A stretch of 64,000 nt of DNA from an uncultured bacterium (lineage in GTDB: Bacteria > Cyanobacteriota > Vampirovibrionia > Gastranaerophilales > Gastranaerophilaceae): NCBI GenBank assembly GCA_902462155.1, contig CABQAQ010000004.1, forward strand, positions 142,133-206,132. The letters run 5' to 3'. The translations under genes were made by a program, and so were the position numbers. The notes beneath the pieces are model-generated. The model ran no database searches. It was not told the DNA's origin and was given only the letters and a program-made list of their open reading frames with translations. Shown in pieces: positions 35,878 through 44,828 of this stretch. How positions within the stretch are numbered: the first letter of the stretch is position 1; each line of letters opens with the position of its first letter.

Positions 35878-37680
35878 CTAATTTGTAGCTGATATAGGTT
35901 CTAATGGTAAAGTTGGCTTAACTACATTATTTATATTTGGATTATATTGTAACTGACTGGCATTATCAGTATTATTGCTATTGTTATTAGCATTATTATT
36001 TGTACTATTATTATTGTTATTGTTATTATTATTCGTATTGTTATTTGTATTACTATTCGTATTATTTGTAGAAGATGAAGCGGAATTTTCTGATGACTCT
36101 ACAGCTTGAGTTGCTGCTTCTTTAGCTAAATAATTTGAATTTGATAATTGAAATTCGTATAAATTAGTATCTTCATTTAAAACAAAATTTTGAACTTCTT
36201 GAGCCTCTTTAGCTCTTAATTTAGTTAACGATAAATCCGATTCGGTAATCATAACCTTTATGCTCTTAAAAAATTTATATATAAGGCTTATAGAAGTTGA
36301 TTCTCCTTTAATAGCTATTGCTCCTGATGCATCAGAATAAAAATATGTTAGCCATAAATTATGAGGTACTTCTACAGATATTGCATCATAATACAGTACT
36401 TGTTTTTTATTTCCGGCAATAATAAGTGGTACAGCTTGATTTATATCAATTTTTGGTTGCCCTTTACTATTTTTTTCTATAAACTCATTATATTCTTTTT
36501 CTTTTTGCTCTAACTCCATCACTTTATTAACATTATATTTATTAAATTGAGATGAAATTATACCTATTAATCCAAAGAAAATAAAAATTATTACAACAAT
36601 TATACCTGTAAACATTTGTACAAGTTTTGTATTAATTTCAACGTCTTTTCCAAAAAGATTTACTATTTCTGAAAAATCATCTTCACCAGAAGCAGTTTTG
36701 ACTAAATTAAATTTATAAGAAAAATTAACACTAGGATAAAGAGCCGTACCTACAGATTCTATACTTATTTTATTTACAAATTCCTCAGCGACCTCACTAC
36801 CTACCGGAACAAATGGTCCATTAGCATATTTATTTCTATCAAGATACTTAATTTCTCCTTCAAAGATTAAGTTTGATGCTAATTTCTCTGCACTTACAGA
36901 ATTAACCTCACTTACTACAAGTAATGCTTCTGCTTGAAAATTTTCTAATGATGGATTTACAACTTCTATTATTGAATCGTATATTTCTGACTCTTCGAAA
37001 GATTGTATTGGCATTGGCATTTCATAATAGTTCACCCAGTTTGAACCTTTTATTGAATATAATGTACAATTATTTGGAGAAACTAAAAGAATACTCCAAG
37101 GATCATTATTTTTACTTTTTTCCGGGAAAAAATTAGCAAAAATTATACCTCGTATAAAAGCTGATGTCGAAGTTTCAATAGCGTGTAATTTGCATCCTAT
37201 TTCTTCTACTATATCTACAAGTTGAAGTACTACATTTTCTTGTACAGCCTCGGCTACAATCAACTTATCATCGCCTTTTGCTTTTCTTCCTATGACAGGC
37301 ATCCAAGACACTGTCGGAGTATTTTTTCTAAAAATATAATGTTGTTCTGCTTCTGACATTGCTGCTAACAACAATTCATCTTTCGACATTGAAGATGGAA
37401 AACTTAAGAAAGAGCAATAAACATTTGGTAAACATATTACAACATCGCACTCTCTTGGTCTTAGCTTAAATTCTGCAAACAAACTATTTATTACTTCAGG
37501 TAATGAAAAATAATCATCAATTTCTCTTGAAACTATATTATAAGATAAATTACGTCTAGAATATTTTTTCACTTCCCAGCTTGATTTATCAATCTGTAAC
37601 ATTTCTATATAACCATGGTGTGAAATATTTATCCCTACAAATATTTTCGTTGCTATCCCTATGTCACTTAAAAAACTCAT
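35878..37680 (-). CDS. PilM-PilN fusion protein with Asn-rich tail
   Basis: Residues 1-330 resemble the actin-like ATPase PilM (start IFVGINISHHG, later ICLPNVY). A short linker precedes a membrane helix (354-375), and a PilN-like periplasmic domain follows (coiled coil 385-405, then IDINQAVPL and VEVPHNLWLTYF). So two normally separate pilus proteins occur in one 600-residue chain. Residues 528-578 are Ser/Thr/Asn-rich with a near-pure Asn run encoded by AAT/AAC repeats, a site prone to length change. The pilO gene follows by 31 bases. Confidence 0.85.
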   Translation of the reverse strand: MSFLSDIGIATKIFVGINISHHGYIEMLQIDKSSWEVKKYSRRNLSYNIVSREIDDYFSLPEVINSLFAEFKLRPRECDVVICLPNVYCSFLSFPSSMSKDELLLAAMSEAEQHYIFRKNTPTVSWMPVIGRKAKGDDKLIVAEAVQENVVLQLVDIVEEIGCKLHAIETSTSAFIRGIIFANFFPEKSKNNDPWSILLVSPNNCTLYSIKGSNWVNYYEMPMPIQSFEESEIYDSIIEVVNPSLENFQAEALLVVSEVNSVSAEKLASNLIFEGEIKYLDRNKYANGPFVPVGSEVAEEFVNKISIESVGTALYPSVNFSYKFNLVKTASGEDDFSEIVNLFGKDVEINTKLVQMFTGIIVVIIFIFFGLIGIISSQFNKYNVNKVMELEQKEKEYNEFIEKNSKGQPKIDINQAVPLIIAGNKKQVLYYDAISVEVPHNLWLTYFYSDASGAIAIKGESTSISLIYKFFKSIKVMITESDLSLTKLRAKEAQEVQNFVLNEDTNLYEFQLSNSNYLAKEAATQAVESSENSASSSTNNTNSNTNNNTNNNNNNNNNSTNNNANNNSNNTDNASQLQYNPNINNVVKPTLPLEPISATN

Positions 37681-37829
37681 TATTTCTTCTCACAAACTCA
37701 CTTTATAAATACTATATTTTATAATTTTATATATTATCATAGATTATATTTTTTATCAATTAATTTAATTCAATCTAATATTTTTATATGATCTGTATTT
37801 TTCTTACTGTTATCTACTTTTTATACTTG

Positions 37830-37835
37830 TATAAT
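37830..37835 (+). promoter_or_regulatory. Possible -10 element for rlmB
   Basis: A perfect TATAAT lies 46 bases before the rlmB start, in the divergent 200-bp spacer with the pilM-pilN gene. No good -35 hexamer is at the right distance, so the call is tentative. Confidence 0.3.
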
Positions 37836-37880
37836 TTTATTAAATTAATATATAATTATTATAAAAAGGAATAAATTTTT

Positions 37881-38666
37881 ATGAAACAAAATCAACAAAA
37901 TCCAGCTAACTCAGATGATATTATTTTTGGCAAAAATACTATTATTGAGGCACTATCTAATAATTGTAGAAAGTTAAATAAAATTATTATACAAAAAGGT
38001 CTTCATAGAGATCAAAAAATAGACCATATCCTTGACTTAGCTAAAGAAAAAAAAATACTTTTCGAATTTTATAATAAAGAATATTTTAATAAATTTAACA
38101 CGCTTTCTCATCAGGGAGTCTTGGCTTTTGTTTCGCCTATTGAGTATCTGGATCTTCATAGCTTTTTAGATATACAATTTGATAAAATTAAACAAAATCA
38201 GTCAAAAATTATCATTCTTGATGGTGTTACAGATCCACACAATCTCGGAGCTATTATCCGTACTTCTGCTTGTGCCGGTTTTGATGCTATTATTATTTCT
38301 GACCATAGAAATGCTAAGCTAAGCTCTATTGTCGAAAAAACCAGTGCCGGGGCGGTTAATCATATCCCGATTATAAAAGTCAATAGCCTATCTTACGCTA
38401 TTGATACTCTAAAGAATAACCACTACTGGATAATTGCAACTGATATTAAAGCAAATAATAATTATTTTGAAATTGATTTTACAGATATGAATTTTGCTTT
38501 AATTTTGGGGTCAGAAGGTAAAGGAGCTACTAAAACAATGCTTAATAAATCCGATTTTAAAATTAAAATACCTATTTTTAATAAATTTGATTCTTTAAAC
38601 GTTTCAAATGCTGCTTCTATTGTTATTTATGAAGCTGTAAGACAAATCTGTATTAAAAATCAATAG
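37881..38666 (+). CDS. rlmB: TrmH-family 23S rRNA 2'-O-methyltransferase (RlmB-like)
   Basis: The 261-residue SPOUT methyltransferase has an N-terminal substrate-binding domain (IIFGKNTIIEAL). Motif 1 is LDGVTDPHNLGAIIRTSACAG, motif 2 LILGSEGKG and motif 3 SLNVSNAASIVIYE. The family methylates the ribose of a guanosine in 23S rRNA (G2251 in E. coli). The exact target cannot be read from sequence. It precedes the sigma factor gene by 36 bases on the same strand. AAGGA lies before the ATG. Confidence 0.9.
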   Translation: MKQNQQNPANSDDIIFGKNTIIEALSNNCRKLNKIIIQKGLHRDQKIDHILDLAKEKKILFEFYNKEYFNKFNTLSHQGVLAFVSPIEYLDLHSFLDIQFDKIKQNQSKIIILDGVTDPHNLGAIIRTSACAGFDAIIISDHRNAKLSSIVEKTSAGAVNHIPIIKVNSLSYAIDTLKNNHYWIIATDIKANNNYFEIDFTDMNFALILGSEGKGATKTMLNKSDFKIKIPIFNKFDSLNVSNAASIVIYEAVRQICIKNQ

Positions 38667-38702
38667 TTTTATTAGCATAATTTAGAATGGAGATGATTTA
38701 TA

Positions 38703-39674
38703 GTGCAAAATACTCGTCATAAAAGTGTTGATATTATCGAAGAAGATATTTCTTCTAATAATCTTGAATCAGAAGAGTGTATTAATTTAGAAGAACCTAA
38801 AATACACGAAAATTTAACCAGCATTAACTCTGATGATTCTGTAAGAATTTATCTTCAACAAATTGGGAAAATAAAACTTCTAAAGTCTGATGAAGAACTT
38901 GAATTGGCTAAAAGAATTAAAAATAATAATGATGAGTCTGCTAAAGAAAAGCTTGTAAATTCTAACTTAAGACTTGTTGTTAGTATTGCTAAAAAGTATA
39001 TAGGTCGAGGATTATCTTTTCTTGATTTAATACAAGAAGGCAATCTAGGCTTAATGAAAGCTGCTGAACGTTTTGACTATTCTAAAGGGTATAAGTTTTC
39101 TACTTATGCTACTTGGTGGATTCAGCAGTCAATCAGTAGGGCTATTGCTGATAAATCAAGATTAATAAGATTACCTGTTCATATGATTGAAACTTTAAAT
39201 AAAATTAAAAAAGCCGCTTCAGAGTTATCGTCCGAGCTTGGTAGACCAGCCACTAAAGAAGAAATTGCCTATCGATTGGGTATTACTTTAAGTAAACTGG
39301 GACAACTTATATCCTCTGCTCAAGAAACTATAAGTATTGAGACTCCAACTAACCATAAAGAAGAATCAACTATTATTGGCGATTTTATTGTAGACGAGGA
39401 TTCATTATCTCCTGACACAAAAGTTACTCAAGAAAATTTATTTGGAGATATTAGAAAAATTTTAAATAAATTAAGTCAAAAAGAACGTGATGTTCTTATT
39501 ATGAGATACGGACTTAATGATGATGGCGATAAAAAAACTTTAGAAGAAATAGGATCTAGATATGGTGTATCCAGAGAACGTATACGACAGATCGAAAATA
39601 GAGCTTTGTCTAAACTTAAAAAAATGTGTAAAAATTGTAATTCTAACAAAAATTTAAAATATTACATTAATTGA
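38703..39674 (+). CDS. Primary-type sigma-70 factor
   Basis: The 323-residue protein has region 1.2 (DSVRIYLQQIGKIKLL) and a full region 2 (LVVSIAKKYIGRGLSFLDLIQEGNLGLMKA, then STYATWWIQQ). Region 3 and region 4 (GVSRERIRQIENRALSKLKK) follow. It lacks the acidic region 1.1 and is short for a housekeeping factor, but the motifs are those of the RpoD/SigA group. It may be the primary sigma or a group 2 paralogue. A GTG start has GGAG ten bases upstream. The rlmB gene precedes it, and a strong terminator follows. Confidence 0.88.
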   Translation: MQNTRHKSVDIIEEDISSNNLESEECINLEEPKIHENLTSINSDDSVRIYLQQIGKIKLLKSDEELELAKRIKNNNDESAKEKLVNSNLRLVVSIAKKYIGRGLSFLDLIQEGNLGLMKAAERFDYSKGYKFSTYATWWIQQSISRAIADKSRLIRLPVHMIETLNKIKKAASELSSELGRPATKEEIAYRLGITLSKLGQLISSAQETISIETPTNHKEESTIIGDFIVDEDSLSPDTKVTQENLFGDIRKILNKLSQKERDVLIMRYGLNDDGDKKTLEEIGSRYGVSRERIRQIENRALSKLKKMCKNCNSNKNLKYYIN

Positions 39675-39692
39675 CTTTTATAATATTTATAT

Positions 39693-39730
39693 AAAAAAGC
39701 CGGTTATTTATTTAAACCGGCTTTTTTATT
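39693..39730. terminator. Bidirectional terminator after the sigma factor gene
   Basis: A 13-bp stem AAAAAAGCCGGTT / AACCGGCTTTTTT with a nine-base loop sits between two convergent genes, with T runs on both strands. Confidence 0.88.
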
Positions 39731-39733
39731 CTT

Positions 39734-41191
39734 CTAGTTATAGTATCCAACAAGTGCTTTATATTCTATATATTCATCAAATCCAAACTCACCCCATTCT
39801 CTTCCATTACCAGACTGTTTAAAACCTCCAAATGGTAAATTTACATCTATTTCGTCGTTTTCTCTATATGCGCTATTAAAATATATTTGACCGGCTGGAA
39901 TCTTATCTGCTACTTTTTTTAATTCTTCTGTATCAGTTTCTTGAATATATGCTGCTAAGCCGTAATCTGTATTACAAGCAAGCTCTATACTCTCTTCAAT
40001 TGTATCATATCCTTGTATTACAAGAACTGGTCCAAAAATTTCTTCTTTTACTATTTTCATATCCTCTTTTGTATTTATAAACACTGTAGGTTTCACATAA
40101 TAGCCTTTTTCTAGTCCGTCAGGCTTTCCTAAACCGCCTATTACAACTTCTGCTCCTTCTTCTATACCTTTTTTTATATAATTTTCTACACGCTTAAATT
40201 GTTCTTTATTCACAACCGGACCTATATATGCGCCACTATACGGATTGCCTACGGTTATTTCTTTTTCTACTTCTTTTACTGATTCTTTTACTATTCCCAT
40301 TTTTGAATTTTCAACAATTAATCTTGAAGGCGCAGCACAAGTTTGACCGGAATTTAACATGAGATTTCTTATACAACTCTTTGTACATAATCTAACATCT
40401 GCTGACGGTAAAACTATATTGGGACTCTTTCCGCCTAACTCTTGGACAATTCTTTTTATATTATCTGCTCCATTTTTCTGAACAAGAACTCCTGCTCTTT
40501 TTGAACCTGTAAAAGATATCATTTGAATATCTTTATGTTTACTTATTGCATTCCCAACTACCTCTCCATCTCCATACAACATGTTAAATACTCCGGCTGG
40601 AAGATCTGACTTCCCTATGATTTCAGCTAAAACCTTTGATGTCAATGGTGAATACTCTGAAGGTTTCCATACTATCGTGCATCCTGTTGCTATAGCAGGT
40701 AAAAATTTTGTCATAAATACACCAATTGGCCAATTCCAAGGCGTAATTATTCCACATACTCCTATTGGAACCTTTTTTATTTTACTCTTTTTATAATCAA
40801 TTTCAAATTTATAATTTTTTAAATTAGTTATACTGCTATTTAAATGCTCTAACCCTAATGGAATCTGAGCCTCTTTTGCTAAATTATATGGACAACCTAA
40901 TTCTTTTATTATTGCTTCTACTAAGTCATCCTGTCTTTCTTCGTAATTCTTTTTTATTGATTTTAGAATCTTTAATCTTTCTTCTATCTTTGTATATTGA
41001 TATGCTTTAAAAGCTTTTTGGGCAAACTCTACTGCTATATCCACATCTTGTTCATTTGCTAATTGTAACTGTGCATAAACTTCCTCATTTGATGGATCTA
41101 TACAATTAAACTTCTTATCTCCTTTTGGAATTACAAATTCTCCATTAATAAAACTTTTTAATAGTTGACTCATTTCTTTTTTACTCTCCAT
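39734..41191 (-). CDS. Aldehyde dehydrogenase family protein
   Basis: The 485-residue NAD(P)-dependent enzyme has the GVCGIITPWNWPIGVFMTK cofactor region, SFTGSKRAG, the Glu of ELGGKSPNIV and the catalytic Cys in LNSGQTCAAPS. These fit the broad ALDH family (betaine- or phenylacetaldehyde-dehydrogenase-like), and the substrate cannot be assigned. It lies between two convergent or divergent neighbours and appears monocistronic. No neighbouring alcohol or choline genes help to narrow the substrate. Confidence 0.9.
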   Translation of the reverse strand: MESKKEMSQLLKSFINGEFVIPKGDKKFNCIDPSNEEVYAQLQLANEQDVDIAVEFAQKAFKAYQYTKIEERLKILKSIKKNYEERQDDLVEAIIKELGCPYNLAKEAQIPLGLEHLNSSITNLKNYKFEIDYKKSKIKKVPIGVCGIITPWNWPIGVFMTKFLPAIATGCTIVWKPSEYSPLTSKVLAEIIGKSDLPAGVFNMLYGDGEVVGNAISKHKDIQMISFTGSKRAGVLVQKNGADNIKRIVQELGGKSPNIVLPSADVRLCTKSCIRNLMLNSGQTCAAPSRLIVENSKMGIVKESVKEVEKEITVGNPYSGAYIGPVVNKEQFKRVENYIKKGIEEGAEVVIGGLGKPDGLEKGYYVKPTVFINTKEDMKIVKEEIFGPVLVIQGYDTIEESIELACNTDYGLAAYIQETDTEELKKVADKIPAGQIYFNSAYRENDEIDVNLPFGGFKQSGNGREWGEFGFDEYIEYKALVGYYN

Positions 41192-41315
41192 ATTATTTTA
41201 ATTAAACTTTTATAAAGTAAAACTAAATTAAAAACTTTTTTATCTTAATGTTGCGATTCCATAAGATTATTTTTATTTACATATAAACTATACGTTTTTA
41301 TTTTATAATTTTTTT

Positions 41316-41699
41316 ATGGAGAAAAATCTAGAAAAATTCATAGGTGAAGATAATTTATTAAAAATATCTAAATTATCAGACAAAATGCAAAAAAAAACTA
41401 TAAAACTTTATAAAATAGCAAAAAAGAAAAATATTAAATTTAATATAGCAAGTGGATTAAGAACATATTCAGAACAAAAAGAACTATTTGATAAATATTT
41501 TCACATATATGGTCCGAAAAAAGTAAGTATTCCTGGATATAGTGAACACGAACGTGGTTTAGCTATTGATATCACAGTTGGAAATAATTTATCTTATCAT
41601 GCAAAATATAAATACTTAGGCAAAATATGGGAATCCTTAGGTGGCGTTTGGGGTGGAAATACTATTGATGAGTATTGGCATTTTGAAATTGTAAATTAA
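41316..41699 (+). CDS. M15-family peptidase without signal peptide
   Basis: The 127-residue protein has the M15/VanY zinc signature: His78 and Asp85 in SEHERGLAID and His122 in YWHFE, with SGLRTYSEQKELF before it. Such enzymes cleave D-Ala-D-Ala or L-Ala-D-Glu bonds in peptidoglycan. There is no signal peptide or transmembrane helix, so it resembles phage-type endolysins or a cytoplasmic recycling enzyme rather than a typical exported VanY. No phage genes surround it. Confidence 0.8.
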   Translation: MEKNLEKFIGEDNLLKISKLSDKMQKKTIKLYKIAKKKNIKFNIASGLRTYSEQKELFDKYFHIYGPKKVSIPGYSEHERGLAIDITVGNNLSYHAKYKYLGKIWESLGGVWGGNTIDEYWHFEIVN

Positions 41700-41774
41700 A
41701 TTTTTAACCATAATTTTTTATTTTTTTTGTATAGTTTTTATGATATATTAACTAATTATATGGAGGAATTTATT

Positions 41775-42557
41775 ATGAAAAAAATTCATACTTTTATTTT
41801 AATTTTTATTATTTATTTGTTTAATACCATCAACTTTGCAATATCCGCTACAAATGACGATCCGGAAATTATATTAAAAAAAGGAACAATTCTTAGCGTT
41901 AAACTTAAAGATAATTTCTCTAACCTTAAAATAGGTGATGAAAAAAACTTAGTTATTAATCCTCGTACATTAAGATCAAAAAAAATTAAATGGAATTCTT
42001 TAGCTGTTTCATTGGATAATCCTCCATATATTATAGGAAAAGTTTTTGATGTTACAAATGAATATTCTATAGCCAGAAGTTCAAATGTAGATAAACTTCA
42101 AATGAATTTTAAATCAATTGTAATCAATAATATTGAATATCCTATAAAAGCTCAGTTTAAAACAATTGATAATTCTAATAAAGCTACTGAAAATACAGCT
42201 ACTTATAATTATAATCTTATTTTACTTGATAATGTTTATGAATATAAAGGACATATTGTTAGATCTCATTATATGCAAAATAAAGAATCTTTAATTAATG
42301 AAAAAAAAGCTTTAATTATAAACCAAAATAAGCTTAGATATTATGATTATAAAATAAAATCTAATCCTAAAAATCCAGATGCTTACTTTAATCGTTCTGT
42401 TGCCAGATATAATTATAATATCAAAAATGCTGCTTTAAGTGATGCAAATACATCCTTAGTTTTATATAAAAAGAATTATAATGAAAGGGGTATCAAAAAA
42501 GCAGAGTATTTAATTAAGTGTATTAAAACAGATACACCTTACTTTAGAACTAAATAA
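41775..42557 (+). CDS. Secreted hypothetical protein with C-terminal TPR-like region
   Basis: The start at 41775 is chosen for a GGAGG site eight bases upstream and the signal peptide that follows (MKKIHTFILIFIIYLFN). An in-frame start at 41727 would place the signal sequence internally. The mature protein has a beta-rich region (residues 30-165), and a helical tail with a TPR-like unit (NPKNPDAYFNRSVARYNY). It is probably periplasmic or outer-membrane associated. The function is unknown. A terminator follows the stop. Confidence 0.65.
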   Translation: MKKIHTFILIFIIYLFNTINFAISATNDDPEIILKKGTILSVKLKDNFSNLKIGDEKNLVINPRTLRSKKIKWNSLAVSLDNPPYIIGKVFDVTNEYSIARSSNVDKLQMNFKSIVINNIEYPIKAQFKTIDNSNKATENTATYNYNLILLDNVYEYKGHIVRSHYMQNKESLINEKKALIINQNKLRYYDYKIKSNPKNPDAYFNRSVARYNYNIKNAALSDANTSLVLYKKNYNERGIKKAEYLIKCIKTDTPYFRTK

Positions 42558-42586
42558 TTATAGAACTAAATGACTATAAATTTTAG

Positions 42587-42628
42587 AAATAGAATAATTA
42601 ATATAATATATTAATTATTCTATTTTTT
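42587..42628. terminator. Perfect 18-bp hairpin between convergent genes
   Basis: Bases 42587-42604 are complementary to 42608-42625 with a three-base loop, and T runs occur on both strands. It overlaps the stop codon of the minus-strand hypothetical gene. The arms are almost all A/T. Confidence 0.72.
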
Positions 42629-43147
42629 ATTTATTTTTTCAGCTATTTTAGCTCCAAGATCATAAGACTTAATTGATGTAAATATTTGTATTGCAGCTTC
42701 TACAGCTAATAGTCCAAATTTTACAAATTTATTTTTAGAATTTTCTCGTAATTTTTTTATTCCTGATTTATTAATCAGATTTTTTGTTACTTCTTCTCCT
42801 AAAAACATTGTAGACATACTTAATCCTTCCTTTATTAAGGCGGATTTTTTATCATCAGATTTAATAACTCTTACACCTGCTGCTACTGTTAATAAAGGAT
42901 TTATATGTTGAGAACTCCAATTAATAAATTTTGATGCTTCTTTAAATATAGAATTAGAATTGCTAAGTGCACTCATAGCATCTACTGCGACAGAGGCACC
43001 TTTGCCTATCATCCCATCTAACTTTGAGGCTGCCATTAAAGCATTCTTTGCTTGGCCTCCTACAACTAATAATCTTCCTGTATCTCCATTTAAAACCTTT
43101 TCTCCGTTTCTATAAGCATATACTCCGGATATTATTGGATTTGCCAT
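42620..43147 (-). CDS. Hypothetical protein
   Basis: I do not recognise this 175-residue protein. It is rich in Ala, Ser, Gly and Lys with several weakly hydrophobic stretches (about residues 20-37, 80-98 and 138-155) but no clear signal peptide. The repeated small-residue pattern could be an amphipathic helical bundle. The gene is monocistronic with a hairpin overlapping its stop. It may be lineage-restricted. Confidence 0.5.
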   Translation of the reverse strand: MANPIISGVYAYRNGEKVLNGDTGRLLVVGGQAKNALMAASKLDGMIGKGASVAVDAMSALSNSNSIFKEASKFINWSSQHINPLLTVAAGVRVIKSDDKKSALIKEGLSMSTMFLGEEVTKNLINKSGIKKLRENSKNKFVKFGLLAVEAAIQIFTSIKSYDLGAKIAEKINKK

Positions 43148-43323
43148 TTTATATTACACCCACTTTTTTATTTACACATATACTATTTTATAAAAACATT
43201 CTTTTTATAAAAATTGATTATTTCTATACATTATATATACATTTCTTAACATAATAATATAATTATTTCTCTATAAAAAATTATATTACCTCATTTAGAA
43301 AATATTTTAAAAAAGTTTTTTTA

Positions 43324-44025
43324 TTAATCTTTTTGTTTTATATACTCTTTATAATTTAATTTTATATCGTCATACAATTGATTTATATTCATAGAAAGTA
43401 AATTTTTATATTTTTCAATATCCTCTTTTGTAAGTTCGTCCTCAACAATATAAATAGGATCTCCAAATTTTACTACAGTATTACAAAATCCTAATGGAAA
43501 TCTAAACTCATCCCAAGTGTTAAATTTAAGGAAATTCCATTCCGGAGAATAATATGCCATAGGAATAATTGGAACATTAGCACTTTTTGCTATCGAAATT
43601 ATACCTTTATGTACTGTTCCTCTTGGACCTCTTGGTCCATCTATTGTAATAGCACCTATTTCACCTTCCCTTAAAACTTCTATCATTTTCATTGCTGCAG
43701 ATACACCGTGCTTACTTTTTGATCCCCTTATAACTTTTAAACCCATTACTTCGGTTGCTCCAGCTATTATATCTCCATCTTTAGAGTTTGATATCATAAC
43801 ATGTACTCTACTTCGATCTTTTATTGTATACAAACAACATTGATGGGCGTGCAATAATGCTATTATATAATTATCTATTTTGGGATAATTAATAGGCTTA
43901 AATACTATTGTTTTTGAAGATATCTTAAATAATATAGACACTAAACCGGTTAAAATATCTCCACCTAAAAAATCACCTAAAAATCTTTTCCTTAATATTC
44001 TTAATTTTTCTTTTATTTCTTTCAT
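43324..44025 (-). CDS. DUF374 lysophospholipid acyltransferase-like protein
   Basis: The 233-residue protein matches the DUF374 group of the LPLAT superfamily, with IIALLHAHQCCLY (in place of the classical H-x4-D box), MISNSKDGDIIAG, and TIDGPRGPRG near residue 135. Relatives occur in Gram-negative and Cyanobacteria-type genomes beside lipid A or waa genes, suggesting acyl transfer to an envelope lipid. The exact substrate is open. The N-terminus is Lys/Arg-rich with a weak hydrophobic segment, fitting a membrane-associated enzyme. Confidence 0.82.
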   Translation of the reverse strand: MKEIKEKLRILRKRFLGDFLGGDILTGLVSILFKISSKTIVFKPINYPKIDNYIIALLHAHQCCLYTIKDRSRVHVMISNSKDGDIIAGATEVMGLKVIRGSKSKHGVSAAMKMIEVLREGEIGAITIDGPRGPRGTVHKGIISIAKSANVPIIPMAYYSPEWNFLKFNTWDEFRFPLGFCNTVVKFGDPIYIVEDELTKEDIEKYKNLLSMNINQLYDDIKLNYKEYIKQKD

Positions 44026-44168
44026 GATTATTCAATTTTAACATAAAAAATTTTTCTCTTCTTTTTTATATATCCTTGTTAACATAAATTTATATTTTAT
44101 CTATTAATATCAATAATTTATTTTGACAATACTTTATAAAAATATAAAATTAGAAAGGGAATTTATAT

Positions 44169-44744
44169 ATGCAACCAATTAATCACCTTGTAGTATCTGA
44201 TTCATCACCTCAAACTGTATTACACAATGTTAACAAAAAAACTATGCTTCAAGGACGAAAATATCTTGATGTAAGTACACTACATACTTCCCCTAAAACT
44301 AGCTTATCTAAAAATTTAATAGATATTTTACACAAAAACGGAACTGAAGTTACAACTCAAGATACTCAATTAAATTTATATAAACCTCATTTCTATAGCA
44401 ATGGTTATCAAGGATTTCAAGCTCAATTAAATTTCGATACAGGTTTAAAACTCCATTGTAATTTAGAACCTCATTATATGTATAATATAGATTTCAATAC
44501 TTCGTGCTATCCACCTTTGCAAATATCAACACTAAAGATTGCAGATATTGAACTTCATAGACCTCGAGATCAAAAATCTCAACCTATGGATATTGTAAAT
44601 ATGTCTAATTTAAAAGAAATATCGAAACCTGATAATATAAAATTTATGAGTTTAGACCCTGAAACAGGCATAGATCAATCTTGCAACTATGTTGTTAAAC
44701 ATTACTCTAATGGCCAAAATAAATATTATCAAGTTAATCAATAA
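44169..44744 (+). CDS. Hypothetical protein
   Basis: I do not recognise this 191-residue protein. It has no signal peptide or membrane helix. It contains many His, Asn and Gln residues and short Tyr-rich beta-like stretches in the middle (about residues 75-110). A GAAAGGGA sequence lies about eight bases before the ATG. TTGACA lies 41 bases upstream and TAAAAT 16 bases after it, but the implied start would sit inside the ribosome binding site. The gene is monocistronic and closed by a strong terminator. Confidence 0.55.
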   Translation: MQPINHLVVSDSSPQTVLHNVNKKTMLQGRKYLDVSTLHTSPKTSLSKNLIDILHKNGTEVTTQDTQLNLYKPHFYSNGYQGFQAQLNFDTGLKLHCNLEPHYMYNIDFNTSCYPPLQISTLKIADIELHRPRDQKSQPMDIVNMSNLKEISKPDNIKFMSLDPETGIDQSCNYVVKHYSNGQNKYYQVNQ

Positions 44745-44768
44745 GAATAATCTTTATGTATAAATTTT

Positions 44769-44812
44769 AAAATAGGAGCCGCAAATATTAAATTTGCGGC
44801 TCCTATTTTTTT
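44769..44812 (+). terminator. Strong intrinsic terminator (18-bp stem)
   Basis: The arms at 44769-44786 and 44792-44809 are perfectly complementary with a GC-rich AGGAGCCGC core and a five-base loop, followed by T bases. It lies between the hypothetical gene and convergent prs, so it may serve both. Confidence 0.88.
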
Positions 44813-44828
44813 ATTAATTATTTACTTT

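Noticed and set aside
44123..44150. Promoter TTGACA-16-TAAAAT before the 191-aa gene
   Set aside because: The implied start would fall within the ribosome binding site, leaving almost no leader; kept only as a remark.
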